This document shows, one piece after another, positions 1 to 7,838 of a DNA stretch of 64,000 nt; the first letter of the stretch is position 1; every line of letters starts with the position of its first letter. The notes under the pieces were generated by a model. It worked only from the letters and a program-made list of their open reading frames with translations, did not search any database and was not told where the DNA came from. Origin of the DNA: DASZMX01 sp035551475. GTDB lineage: Bacteria; Verrucomicrobiota; Verrucomicrobiia; Limisphaerales; Palsa-1400. The position numbers were made by a program, and so were the translations under genes. The stretch is from NCBI GenBank assembly GCA_035551475.1, contig DASZMX010000107.1:1-64000 (forward strand), written 5' to 3'.

Positions 1-342
1 GTCGATGAGCGGGTCAGCGAGGAATTGGTGGACGAAGAGCTGTCCATCGGGGATTATGTTTTGACCAACGGGAGCCTGGCGGCCATGGTCGTGATCGATG
101 CGGTCACGCGGTTGCTGCCGGGGGCGTTGGGCGACGACCAAAGCTCGGCGGACGAATCGTTCAGCCGGGGTTTGCTGGAGTATCCGCATTACACGCGGCC
201 GGCGGAATTTCGGGAGCGAAAAGTTCCCGCGGTTTTATTGTCCGGCAACCATGCGGAGATTGAGAAGTGGCGCCGCGAACAGGCGCTCGTCCGCACCAGA
301 GAGCGGCGGCCGGATTTGTTAAAGAAAGCGAACATTTTATGA
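1..342 (+). CDS. trmD: tRNA (guanine-N1-)-methyltransferase TrmD, C-terminal part
   Basis: The reading frame is open from the first base and encodes the last 113 residues of TrmD, which uses SAM to methylate N1 of G37 in tRNAs and so prevents frameshifting. The visible part starts in the conserved SAM-binding knot region: VDERV, then EELSIGDYVLTNG followed by AAMVVIDAV and RLLPG. The C-terminal helical domain has the usual YPHYTRP and VPAVLLSGNHAEI stretch and W-R-R. The 5' part lies outside the window. The stop overlaps the rplS start (ATGA), the usual trmD-rplS coupling of the rpsP-rimM-trmD-rplS operon. Identification is firm. Confidence 0.96.
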   Translation, partial: VDERVSEELVDEELSIGDYVLTNGSLAAMVVIDAVTRLLPGALGDDQSSADESFSRGLLEYPHYTRPAEFRERKVPAVLLSGNHAEIEKWRREQALVRTRERRPDLLKKANIL

Positions 343-737
343 ACCAGGCATTGTTAGACAAAATCGAGACCGAGCAGTACCGGAAGCAGCCCGTCAAATT
401 TGAGGTGGGAGACAGCGTTCGCGTCCACACCAAAGTCATCGAAGGCGACAAGGAACGCATCCAGATTTTTTCCGGCGTCGTGCTGGGCCGCCGCGGCCAC
501 GGCTTGAACTCCACGTTCACCGTCCGACGCATCAGCTACGGCGAAGGCGTGGAGCGCATTTTCCCCGAGCATTCCCCGCGCATCGACAAAGTGGAAGTGG
601 AGCGCAAAGGCTCCGTCCGCCGCGCCAAACTTTCCTATCTTCGCCAGCGCATCGGCAAAGGCGCCACGCTGGTCAAGGAGAAGGAAAGCCGCGTGGAGTC
701 TAAGAAAAAAGACGCCCCGGCTCCGGCGGCGGCTTAA
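339..737 (+). CDS. rplS: 50S ribosomal protein L19
   Basis: A 132-residue L19, which sits at the 30S-50S interface. The core is recognisable: FEVGDSVRVHTKVIEGDKER near residues 22-41, IQIFSGVVLGRRG, then TFTVRRISYGEGVERIFP and the Arg/Lys-rich KLSYLRQRIGKGA. After that comes a Lys/Glu/Ala tail ending in Ala-Pro repeats, somewhat longer than the roughly 115-residue typical protein. The ATG at 339 overlaps the trmD stop by four bases and gives the expected MNQALLDKIE N-terminus; longer in-frame starts run into trmD and are rejected. The last 38 bases overlap the 3' end of the convergent GluQ-RS gene. Confidence 0.97.
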   Translation: MNQALLDKIETEQYRKQPVKFEVGDSVRVHTKVIEGDKERIQIFSGVVLGRRGHGLNSTFTVRRISYGEGVERIFPEHSPRIDKVEVERKGSVRRAKLSYLRQRIGKGATLVKEKESRVESKKKDAPAPAAA

Positions 738-1533
738 ATTCCGCCCGCACATTTTCCGGCGTCATACCCTGTTCGCGACGGGCTCGGATGCTCCACGCAT
801 CATCGCGCTTGGCCAGCCGGACGCCATTTTCATTGGTCACCAAAGGGGCGTGGAAGAACGCCGGCTGCTTCCAGCCGAGCGCCTCGTACAAGAGGCATTG
901 CCGCGCGGTGGAGACGAGCAAATCGGCGCCGCGCACAACCTCGGTGATCTCCATCGCGGCATCATCGGTCACGACCGCGAGTTGGTAGGACGGCGCGTCA
1001 TCGTGCCGCCATACCACGAAGTCGCCAAAATCCCGCCCGGCGACGAAAGTCTGTTTACCAAAGCCACCGTCCAAGAACGTTATTTCCCTCCCGTCTGGAA
1101 CGCGGAACCGCCAATTCAACGGCGCGCCCTCGACGACCGGTTTTCCGGCGGAGGGGCGGCAGGTTCCCGGATAAATCGGCTCTTCGTCTGCGGCATGCGG
1201 CGCCTGCAAAGCCCGCAACACGTCGCCCCGCGAACAGCGGCAGGGATAGAGGAATCCGCCCTCCTTTAATTTGCGGAAGGCCGCGCGATACAGCTCCAGC
1301 CGCTCGCTTTGCGCGTACGGGCCTTCGTCCCAATCCAATCCCAGCCACCGCAAATCCTCCAGCATGGCCGTGACAAATTCCGGACGGCAGCGCGCCCGGT
1401 CCAAATCTTCATTGCGTAAAATCAGCGAGCCGCCGGCGGCGCGCGCCCGCTTCCATGCGATCCAAAAAGTTTGCGCGTGGCCCAAATGCAGCAGGCCGGT
1501 CGGGGAAGGGGCCAGTCGTCCGCGATACTTCAT
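700..1533 (-). CDS. gluQ: Glutamyl-Q tRNA(Asp) synthetase
   Basis: A 277-residue paralogue of the GluRS catalytic domain without an anticodon-binding domain. The family glutamylates queuosine at position 34 of tRNA(Asp). Visible features are the N-terminal GRLAPSPTG, the HIGH-like HLGH at residues 16-19, a zinc site C98-x-C100 with Y121 and C125, and a KMSKS-like RLAKR near 239-243 after LVTNENG. Length fits the family (about 280-300), whereas a discriminating GluRS would be near 470. ATG start. Its 3' end runs into rplS by 38 bases. No queuosine synthesis gene is visible here, so Q-tRNA would have to be made elsewhere in the genome. Confidence 0.93.
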   Translation of the reverse strand: MKYRGRLAPSPTGLLHLGHAQTFWIAWKRARAAGGSLILRNEDLDRARCRPEFVTAMLEDLRWLGLDWDEGPYAQSERLELYRAAFRKLKEGGFLYPCRCSRGDVLRALQAPHAADEEPIYPGTCRPSAGKPVVEGAPLNWRFRVPDGREITFLDGGFGKQTFVAGRDFGDFVVWRHDDAPSYQLAVVTDDAAMEITEVVRGADLLVSTARQCLLYEALGWKQPAFFHAPLVTNENGVRLAKRDDAWSIRARREQGMTPENVRAEFKPPPEPGRLFS

Positions 1534-1536
1534 GCC

Positions 1537-2382
1537 TCAAAATGGCGCGTCCGGGTTTTCTGTCAACCATTGCCCGAGGCCCGGCAAACGAAAGGACAGC
1601 AAACCTTGAATCTTCGTGCAGCATAGCGACGTGTCCGGCGCCCGAGGCGCGCCTTGGTAGGTGGAAAGCGACACCGCTTCAAAACGCGGCGACAATTCCG
1701 GATGGCGTGCCGCCACCAATTTCCCAAGGTCGAGCCGCGAAAGTCTTTCGCCTCCGCCCAAATGAAAAATTCCGGGCGTTTGGCGCTCGGCCAATTCCCA
1801 AACCGCGCGAGCCGCCACCGGCGCCACCAGCGGCGAGCGAAATTCATCGGCAAACAGTTTAACCGTCCGATCTTGCTGCCAGGCAGCGGCCAATTCCTCG
1901 TTAAAAGACGCGCCGCCTTTCGGTGAAATGCCCCCGCATAACGCGAGTCGCACCACCGTATGGCGCGGGTTCTTCAGCACGGCCTCTTCCGCGGCGGCCT
2001 TCGTTTCTCCGTAAATATTCAAGGGATGAAGCGGGTCAGTTTCCGCATAATTTCCCTTGGCGCCGTCAAACACCTGATCTGTCGAGAAGAAAATAAACCC
2101 GATGTCCTGCGCCAAAGCGGCCAGACGCTGGGTTGCTGTCACATTGATTTGGCGGGCGAGGGCAGGGCGGGCCTGGCACATGGGGCTTTTGGAGAGCGCC
2201 GCCGCATGGATAATGAGGGTGGGCCGGTCCGTGGCGAAACGGCGCGCCACCGCCGCGAAATCTGTCAAGTCGAGCATTTCGCGCGTCAACCCGGTCACGT
2301 TGCCGTGAGGGGCGGAGCGCAGCAGATGCGAGCCGAGCAAGCCGCCGGCGCCCGTAATCCAAACGCGCGGCTCCGGGTTCAA
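1537..2382 (-). CDS. RmlD-like NAD(P)-dependent sugar-nucleotide reductase
   Basis: A 281-residue extended short-chain dehydrogenase of the RmlD (dTDP-4-dehydrorhamnose reductase) substrate-binding family. The Rossmann glycine motif GAGGLLG is at 11-17, DLTD follows near 38-41, FFSTDQVFDG is at 99-108, and the catalytic Y124-x3-K128 lies in NIYGETK. The start is a TTG overlapping the stop of the upstream amidase gene by four bases; no ATG lies before the Rossmann fold, so TTG is taken. No rmlA, rmlB or rmlC is next to it, so rhamnose synthesis is only one possibility. The exact substrate is unknown. Confidence 0.75.
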   Translation of the reverse strand: MNPEPRVWITGAGGLLGSHLLRSAPHGNVTGLTREMLDLTDFAAVARRFATDRPTLIIHAAALSKSPMCQARPALARQINVTATQRLAALAQDIGFIFFSTDQVFDGAKGNYAETDPLHPLNIYGETKAAAEEAVLKNPRHTVVRLALCGGISPKGGASFNEELAAAWQQDRTVKLFADEFRSPLVAPVAARAVWELAERQTPGIFHLGGGERLSRLDLGKLVAARHPELSPRFEAVSLSTYQGAPRAPDTSLCCTKIQGLLSFRLPGLGQWLTENPDAPF

Positions 2383-3278
2383 TCAATCAGGCGGCGGGTG
2401 AGGTCGCTGTAGGCGTCAATTCTGCGGTCACGCAAAAAAGGCCAATGTGTGCGGGTCACATCCACTTTCTTCAAATCCACGGTGGAGAGGAGAATCTCTT
2501 CCCGCTCGATGCTGGCCTTGGCCAGCATTTCCCCCGAAGGGCCCGCGACGAAACTCTGCCCCCAAAATTCAATCCCAGCTCCCCCCGCCGGCGCTTCCAC
2601 TCCGACGCGATTGGCCACCGCCACAAAACAGCCGTTGGCCACCGCGTGCCCGCGCTGGATTATTTCCCAAGCGCCATGCTGCTGCTCGCCGTGCTCTGCC
2701 TTTTCCGCGGGATGCCAGCCGATGGCCGTCGGATAAAATAAAATCTCCGCCCCTTGCATCGCAGTGAGGCGGGCCGCCTCCGGATACCATTGATCCCAGC
2801 AGACACAGACCCCAATCCGCCCATAACGGGTCGTCCAGGCGCGAAATCCCAGGTCGCCAGGTGTAAAATAAAATTTCTCGTAATACAGCGGATCGTCGGG
2901 AATGTGCATCTTGCGATAGATGCCAAGCAGGCTGCCATCCGCGTCAATAATCGCCGCCGTGTTATGATAAACGCCCGCCGCGCGCTTCTCGAAAAGCGAG
3001 GCGATGATCACCACCTTTTTGCGCCGCGCGAGGGCGGTCAGCGCCTTGGTGCTCGGGCCGGGAATTTTTTCGGCCAGGCTGAAATTGTCGTGGTCTTCGC
3101 TCTGACAAAAATATTGGGAGCGAAACAGTTCCTGCGTGCAGATGATTTGCGCGCCGCGTTGCGCTGCCTCGGCGATCAATTTTTCCGTGCGGGCGAAATT
3201 ATCCTCGGGATCGGGCGAGCAATGCGTTTGAATCAAGCCGAGCGTCACCGCGGAAGACGGAGTTTTCTTCGTTTTCAC
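2379..3278 (-). CDS. aguB: N-carbamoylputrescine amidase
   Basis: A 299-residue nitrilase-superfamily hydrolase expected to convert N-carbamoylputrescine to putrescine, CO2 and ammonia, the last step of the agmatine route to polyamines. The catalytic triad is in place: E50 in CTQELF, K123 in YRKMHIPDD and C160 in VCWDQWYPEAAR. Family-typical stretches such as PGPST, YHNTAAIIDADG and YEKFYFTPGD support AguB rather than another nitrilase. The start is GTG. The partner agmatine deiminase gene (aguA) is not next to it. The next gene downstream (RmlD-like) overlaps it by four bases, suggesting co-transcription without an obvious functional link. Confidence 0.92.
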   Translation of the reverse strand: MKTKKTPSSAVTLGLIQTHCSPDPEDNFARTEKLIAEAAQRGAQIICTQELFRSQYFCQSEDHDNFSLAEKIPGPSTKALTALARRKKVVIIASLFEKRAAGVYHNTAAIIDADGSLLGIYRKMHIPDDPLYYEKFYFTPGDLGFRAWTTRYGRIGVCVCWDQWYPEAARLTAMQGAEILFYPTAIGWHPAEKAEHGEQQHGAWEIIQRGHAVANGCFVAVANRVGVEAPAGGAGIEFWGQSFVAGPSGEMLAKASIEREEILLSTVDLKKVDVTRTHWPFLRDRRIDAYSDLTRRLID

Positions 3279-3299
3279 AACCAGAAGCCGGAGAAGAGG

Positions 3300-4316
3300 C
3301 TAAATCACCGAGCGCGCGTGCACGCCGGGCGGACGGTCCATGACAGTCGTCGCGCCTTTATCTTCAAAATTGCGGTTGGGCCCCTGCTGGCCGAACAGTT
3401 CGCGAATGAATTTGCCCAGCGTCTCGTTGGTCGGCCCGTAACCCTTGTGATAAATATGATACTCCAGATCGTAGAGCAATTCGTCCGCCGTGGCATAGCG
3501 TTTGGAGAGGTCGCGCGCGAGGCAGCGTTGCAACAGCGCGTTGATTGGCTCTTCCAATTGCGGGTTGATCTGCGAAAAGTTGGGGATCGGCAGCGTCATG
3601 ATGCGCTCGCGTGATTCCTCCGCCGTCGCGCCCTTGAAAATATTGTAGCCGAGCAATAGGTTCGCCAGCACGACGCCGGTGGAAAAAATATCCGACCGCT
3701 TGTCCGTGATCTGAAAATCCGCTTGCTCCGGGCTCATGTAATCCGCCTTGCCGGCCACCACTTCGCCTTCATTGTCCTGCAGAAAACCGCGGGCCTTGGC
3801 GATTCCGAAATCGGTCAACTTCACGTCGCCGCCGAACGCGATCATGATGTTCTTGGAGCTGACATCCCGATGCACAATGCCGAGGGTTTTGCCGTTTTCA
3901 TCGGTCTTGGCATGGGCGTAGGCCAGCCCGCGCGCGATGCGGCTGCAAATAAAAATCGAAAGCTCCTTGGGCAGCGGCCGTTTTTTCTCGGTCAACTGCT
4001 GCGTGAATTGCTCCAGGTTGACGCCGTGGATCAACTCCATGGCGATGAAATACAGGCCGCGCGCCTCGCCCAGATGGTAGGTCTGAACGATGTTGGTGTG
4101 GATCAAGTCCGCGACGAGCTTGGCTTCGCCGATGAAATTCTCGATGAACTGCTTTTGGTTGGCGTAATTCTGGCGAATGACCTTCATCGCCACGCGCTTC
4201 ACGAAGTTCCGCGCGCCGTGCTGCTCTGCTTCGTAAACGACGCCCATCCCGCCCTCGAAAATCTTGCGAACGATTTCGTAGCGGAATTCGTTTTGAATCG
4301 TGAACAGGCCAGCCAC
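3300..4316 (-). CDS. Serine/threonine protein kinase, Hanks type
   Basis: A eukaryotic-like kinase of about 338 residues. The glycine loop reads FEGGMGVVYEAE, the VAMKVI lysine is near residue 45, the catalytic loop is HRDVSSKN (149-156) rather than the commoner HRDLKPEN, then DFGIAKA and DYMSPEQ follow. The catalytic Lys, Asp and DFG Asp are all kept, so it should be active. No transmembrane or sensor domain follows the kinase, so it is predicted to be soluble. The start is uncertain: GTG at 4316 is preferred, a TTG at 4352 would add an Arg-rich stretch that does not look coding. Substrates are unknown; a secreted repeat protein gene lies just upstream. Confidence 0.88.
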   Translation of the reverse strand: MAGLFTIQNEFRYEIVRKIFEGGMGVVYEAEQHGARNFVKRVAMKVIRQNYANQKQFIENFIGEAKLVADLIHTNIVQTYHLGEARGLYFIAMELIHGVNLEQFTQQLTEKKRPLPKELSIFICSRIARGLAYAHAKTDENGKTLGIVHRDVSSKNIMIAFGGDVKLTDFGIAKARGFLQDNEGEVVAGKADYMSPEQADFQITDKRSDIFSTGVVLANLLLGYNIFKGATAEESRERIMTLPIPNFSQINPQLEEPINALLQRCLARDLSKRYATADELLYDLEYHIYHKGYGPTNETLGKFIRELFGQQGPNRNFEDKGATTVMDRPPGVHARSVI

Positions 4317-4363
4317 GCGCCGATGGTGTCGGAAGACGACACGGCAAGTCAAGCGCCGTCTTG

Positions 4364-5752
4364 TTACGGCAGCACGCTGCGCGCCCGGTAAAATCGATGA
4401 GGGAAATTATGCGCCGCCGGATCGGTCAGGCTCGCCTGTCCGGTTGCCGGGGGATTGGTCAGGATCGGCGTCCATTGCGTGAGGTTGGTGGAAGCGTCGA
4501 TCACGGTGGAACCTTGGCCGGTCAGTCCGGTGAGGGTGAGAATGGCCTGGCCGTTCGTGTAGGTGACCCCGCTGAATGCCACCGCGGCGGATGTCGAAAA
4601 CTCAAAAATCGTCCCTTGCGCATCCGGGCCCCCGCTCACGGTGGTTCCATATAAATTCCCGTCGCGCCCCTGGATCAAGGCCGTGGGATCAGACCCATCC
4701 ACATTGGTCACGCTGTCCGACGAAATGGCCCCAAACGTGTATAACGTCGTCACCGCTCCGGCGAGCGTCGCCCGAAAAATCGTGCCTGAGCCAAAGGCGC
4801 CGCCGCTGCCCGTCGTGCCGTAGAGATTCCCGTCGCGCGCCTGCAAAAGCGAGGTCGGCCCGATGCCATCCGCATTTGTGCCGGAGCCATTGTCCGAGCT
4901 GAACGAATACAGCGCAACCACCTTGCCCGCGCTCGTCAGCCGAAAAAGAGTTCCATTGTCATGCGCGCCGCCGGATGACGTCACACCGTAAAGATTTCCA
5001 TCCGAGCCCAGCGTTAGCGCGCTTTGCGGGATGGCGCCATCCACGCCATTGCTGAAGGAATAAAGCGACGTAAACACACCCGCCTGGGTCAATTTGAAAA
5101 TCGTGCCATCGCCATTGGTTCCGCCGGACGCGGTTGTGCCGTAAAAATTTCCATCCGCCCCCAGCGTCAAAGCCGCCACCGGCGCCACACCATCCACGCT
5201 GCCGGTAAACGTGTATAACAAATTGAACGCGCCGGCGGGCGTGAATCGGTAAATCGTGCCCGCGCCATTGGCGCCGCCGTCAGCGGTGGTTCCGTAGAGG
5301 CTGCCGTTCGTGCTGAGGGTCAGAGTTCCTTCAGGGGTCGAGCCGTCGGTGGTTCCAGTGAAGGAGTAGCGCGGCGTCAATACTCCGTTGCTGGTCACCT
5401 GGAAAATCGTGCCGAAACCGTTGGCGCCGGCGATGGTCGTTCCGGCAAAAGCTCCGTTGGTGAGAGGGGCCAGGGCGCTCCATGGCGCCGCGCCGTCCAC
5501 ATCCGCCGTGAAGGAATAAAGCGGCGTGAAGGCGCCCGCCGAGGTCACGCTGAAAATTGTGCCGAAACCATTCGTGCCGCCGTTCAATGCGGTCCCGTAA
5601 AATACGCCGTTGGAAGCCTGCGCCAGGCCCGATTGCGGACTCGCGCCATCAACGCCGTCCGTGAAAGTATAAAGGTTAATCAGGCCGGCGTGAGCCGAGT
5701 GGAAAATCCCGCATAAAAGGCCGCCCAGCAGCCATCGCTTCAGCGTAGTCAT
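4364..5752 (-). CDS. Secreted GloVer-type tandem-repeat protein, seven repeats
   Basis: A 462-residue exported protein. The start MTTLKRWLLGG begins a signal peptide ending near HSAHA; a longer frame to 5929 would overlap the next gene and has no signal peptide at its front. A GGAGGAGG run lies about 16 bases upstream. Seven repeats of about 51 residues follow, each of the form LYTF-x-DGA-P-x-L-DGNLYGTT-x-GG-x-GxGTIF-x-T-AG. This matches the choice-of-anchor tandem repeat family common in Verrucomicrobiota and Acidobacteriota. Seven repeats suggest a seven-bladed beta-propeller. The C-terminus is a separate small domain with ASTNLTQWTPILTN. Function unknown. It is a paralogue of the next gene. 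Confidence 0.88.
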   Translation of the reverse strand: MTTLKRWLLGGLLCGIFHSAHAGLINLYTFTDGVDGASPQSGLAQASNGVFYGTALNGGTNGFGTIFSVTSAGAFTPLYSFTADVDGAAPWSALAPLTNGAFAGTTIAGANGFGTIFQVTSNGVLTPRYSFTGTTDGSTPEGTLTLSTNGSLYGTTADGGANGAGTIYRFTPAGAFNLLYTFTGSVDGVAPVAALTLGADGNFYGTTASGGTNGDGTIFKLTQAGVFTSLYSFSNGVDGAIPQSALTLGSDGNLYGVTSSGGAHDNGTLFRLTSAGKVVALYSFSSDNGSGTNADGIGPTSLLQARDGNLYGTTGSGGAFGSGTIFRATLAGAVTTLYTFGAISSDSVTNVDGSDPTALIQGRDGNLYGTTVSGGPDAQGTIFEFSTSAAVAFSGVTYTNGQAILTLTGLTGQGSTVIDASTNLTQWTPILTNPPATGQASLTDPAAHNFPHRFYRARSVLP

Positions 5753-5813
5753 ATTCGTTGTGACGGAACCTCCTCCAGGTTCGAGCCTCACTATACAACA
5801 CCTCGGCGGCCCT

Positions 5814-7292
5814 TCAAGGGCTGATGATGGCGCGATAAAACCGCGCCGGATAATCGCCCGCGTGATCGTCGCTAAACTGAAACTGAGCGGCTCCGGGCGC
5901 ATTGGTGAAAAGGGGGGTCCAAGTGGCAAAATCGGTGGAACCCTCGATGATCACCGTGGCCGATCCGGGCACGTTGGTGATCAATGTTTGGAATGTCCCA
6001 TTTCCATACGTCAAGTCGCCTGACTCTCCGGAAAAATAGACCGTGACATCCGGCGTCGGGATGGAGATTCGGAACACGGTCCCAAATCCGGCCACGCCTC
6101 CATGCGCTGCCGTGGCATAATAGCTTCCATCCGGCGCCTGCACGATCCCGTTCGGATTGGCGCCTTCAGCATTGGTTTGCGGCGAGCCGAAACTTAAGGC
6201 GGTGAACGCATAAACCGAGCGAAAATCTCCGGCCGGCGTCACTTCGAAGACACATCCTTCGCCGTTGGTTCCGCCCACGGATGCCACCCCGTAGTAATTT
6301 CCCGCCGCATTGATCAGCAGCGCCTTGGGCGTTGCTCCGTCGTCATTTTGAAACGGATATGCCGGCGCCTTGGCGCCAAAAGTGTAGAGCAGACTGAAGG
6401 CGCCGTTGGTTGTGACTTGAAAAATCGTTCCGGTCGAATTCGAGCCGCCACCCGCCGCGGCGCCGACAAGCAGCCCAGCGCGGGTTTGCACCAGCGGCGC
6501 CGTCGCGCCTGTGCCGTCCACCGCGCCTGTCAACGAATGGAGGGGCGTTACGGCGCCGGCGTGCGTCATTTTAAAGATGGTGCCCGCGCCATTGCTGCCG
6601 CCGCTGGAGGTGATGCCGTAAAAGAGGCCGTTGGAGCTGAGCAGCAAACCTGCGAGAGGTTTGCCGCCGTCCAAGCCATTGGTGAACGTGTAACGCAGCG
6701 TGAATTGCCCGCTGGCGCTCACGGAGAAGATCGTGCCATTGGTGCGCAGGCCGCCGGCGGAAGTGACGCCGTAAAACAGGCCATTGGTGCCTTGCACGAG
6801 GGTTCCCGCCGGGGTGGCTCCCGTGCTATTGGTTTGGCGCGAAAGGTTGGGGAATGAATACAGCGTCGTTAGTATTCCCGCTGCCGTGATTTGATAGACG
6901 CAACCTTGATTCGTGCTGGCCGCGCCGCTTAGGGGAGTGGTTCCGTAAAAAAGCCCGTTGCTGCCACGGATCACGCCGGCCGCCGGATTGGCGCCGTCCG
7001 GCGTATAATTGAATGCATGCCAGGGCTGGAGCGTTCCATTGGTGGTCAAGATGAAAAGCGCGCCGGAACTGTTCGAGCCGCCGTTCACTGTCGCGCCGTA
7101 TAGTTCGCCGTTGGTCGAAAGCAGCAGGCCAGGCTGCGGCGTGGCGCCGTCGATTTGCTTCGGCAGCGAGTTGGTGAAGGCATAAATGAGATCGACGTTT
7201 TCGGCCCGCAGATAAAGCGAGCTTAAGCAGAGTGTGAGCAGCAATAACGCCGGCGCAAGGGCAGGCCCGCCAAGGGTTCGAGTAGGTTTCAC
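5814..7292 (-). CDS. Secreted GloVer-type tandem-repeat protein, seven repeats (paralogue)
   Basis: A 492-residue protein with a GTG start and a hydrophobic signal segment (LAPALLLLTLCLSSLYLRA). Seven repeats of about 50-58 residues follow with the same pattern as its downstream neighbour (YAF/LYTF ... DGATP ... NGLFYGTT ... GGSNGxGTIF), but each is clearly diverged. The C-terminal domain again has the STDFATWTPLFTN type of sequence and ends in FYRAIISP. The pair presumably arose by gene duplication. It is first in the minus-strand pair and is transcribed divergently from the YlbF-like gene, with a 21-bp palindrome just upstream of its start. Ligand and function are not known. Confidence 0.88.
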   Translation of the reverse strand: MKPTRTLGGPALAPALLLLTLCLSSLYLRAENVDLIYAFTNSLPKQIDGATPQPGLLLSTNGELYGATVNGGSNSSGALFILTTNGTLQPWHAFNYTPDGANPAAGVIRGSNGLFYGTTPLSGAASTNQGCVYQITAAGILTTLYSFPNLSRQTNSTGATPAGTLVQGTNGLFYGVTSAGGLRTNGTIFSVSASGQFTLRYTFTNGLDGGKPLAGLLLSSNGLFYGITSSGGSNGAGTIFKMTHAGAVTPLHSLTGAVDGTGATAPLVQTRAGLLVGAAAGGGSNSTGTIFQVTTNGAFSLLYTFGAKAPAYPFQNDDGATPKALLINAAGNYYGVASVGGTNGEGCVFEVTPAGDFRSVYAFTALSFGSPQTNAEGANPNGIVQAPDGSYYATAAHGGVAGFGTVFRISIPTPDVTVYFSGESGDLTYGNGTFQTLITNVPGSATVIIEGSTDFATWTPLFTNAPGAAQFQFSDDHAGDYPARFYRAIISP

Positions 7293-7311
7293 GGGTTGGT
7301 ATCGGTTTGTT

Positions 7312-7332
7312 CGCCAATTAAATTAACTGGCG
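7312..7332. promoter_or_regulatory. 21-bp near-perfect palindrome, candidate operator
   Basis: In the divergent spacer between the GloVer gene (start 7292) and the YlbF-like gene (start 7392) lies a 21-bp inverted repeat: CGCCA-a-TTAA around a central A, mirrored as TTAA-c-TGGCG. Only one base pair of each 10-bp arm fails to match. Its symmetry and AT-rich centre in a GC-rich spacer resemble a dimeric repressor site. That it binds a regulator is inference. Confidence 0.5.
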
Positions 7333-7391
7333 CGCTGAAGCAAATATGGCACAGTTTTAGGGTCGGCGCCCTGCGCGGCCCCAATATATTT

Positions 7392-7829
7392 ATGCAAACA
7401 CAAACACAAACGGACGATCTCGTTCATCAAAAGACGCTCGAGCTTTGCGAAACCATCATTCAACAGCCCCAGTTCCAAAGCATTCGCCAGCGCATTGACT
7501 CTTTCATGGGCGACGCCCAAGCCCAACAACAGTATGAGGCGGTCAATGAGAAGGGCCGCGCCCTCCATCAGAAACAGCATTCCGGCGTTTCTCTGACGGA
7601 ATCGGAGATTTCCGGTTTTGAAAAACTGCGCGACGCGCTGCTCGCCAATCCCACGGCCAAAGGCTTCATCGAAGCGCAGCAGGAAATGCATCACATGCAG
7701 GAGGAAATCGGGCAATACGTCGGCAAAACATTCGCCCTCGGACGCGTGCCCAATGAAAGCGAACTGGCGGACGAATGCTGCGGCGGAGGCGAGGGCGGTG
7801 AAGGCGGCGGGTGCGGTTGCCATCATTGA
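7392..7829 (+). CDS. YlbF/YmcA-family protein with Cys/His-rich tail
   Basis: A 145-residue, mostly helical protein of the Com_YlbF family. In Bacillus, YlbF and YmcA work with YaaT in a complex that carries iron-sulfur clusters and affects RNA processing. The body shows the pattern KTLELCETIIQQPQF, ID-F-D-AQ, LHQKQHSG and EAQQEMHHMQEEIGQYV. The last 17 residues (129-145) are Gly-rich with four Cys and two terminal His, a likely metal or cluster ligand set. The start is the ATG at 7392; the in-frame extension to 7296 lies in an AT-rich promoter-like spacer. No YmcA or YaaT gene is adjacent. Confidence 0.8.
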   Translation: MQTQTQTDDLVHQKTLELCETIIQQPQFQSIRQRIDSFMGDAQAQQQYEAVNEKGRALHQKQHSGVSLTESEISGFEKLRDALLANPTAKGFIEAQQEMHHMQEEIGQYVGKTFALGRVPNESELADECCGGGEGGEGGGCGCHH

Positions 7830-7838
7830 TTTGACTGC

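Noticed and set aside
1537..2382. Rhamnose operon
   Set aside because: Only a RmlD-like gene is present; without rmlA, rmlB and rmlC nearby a rhamnose pathway cannot be supported.
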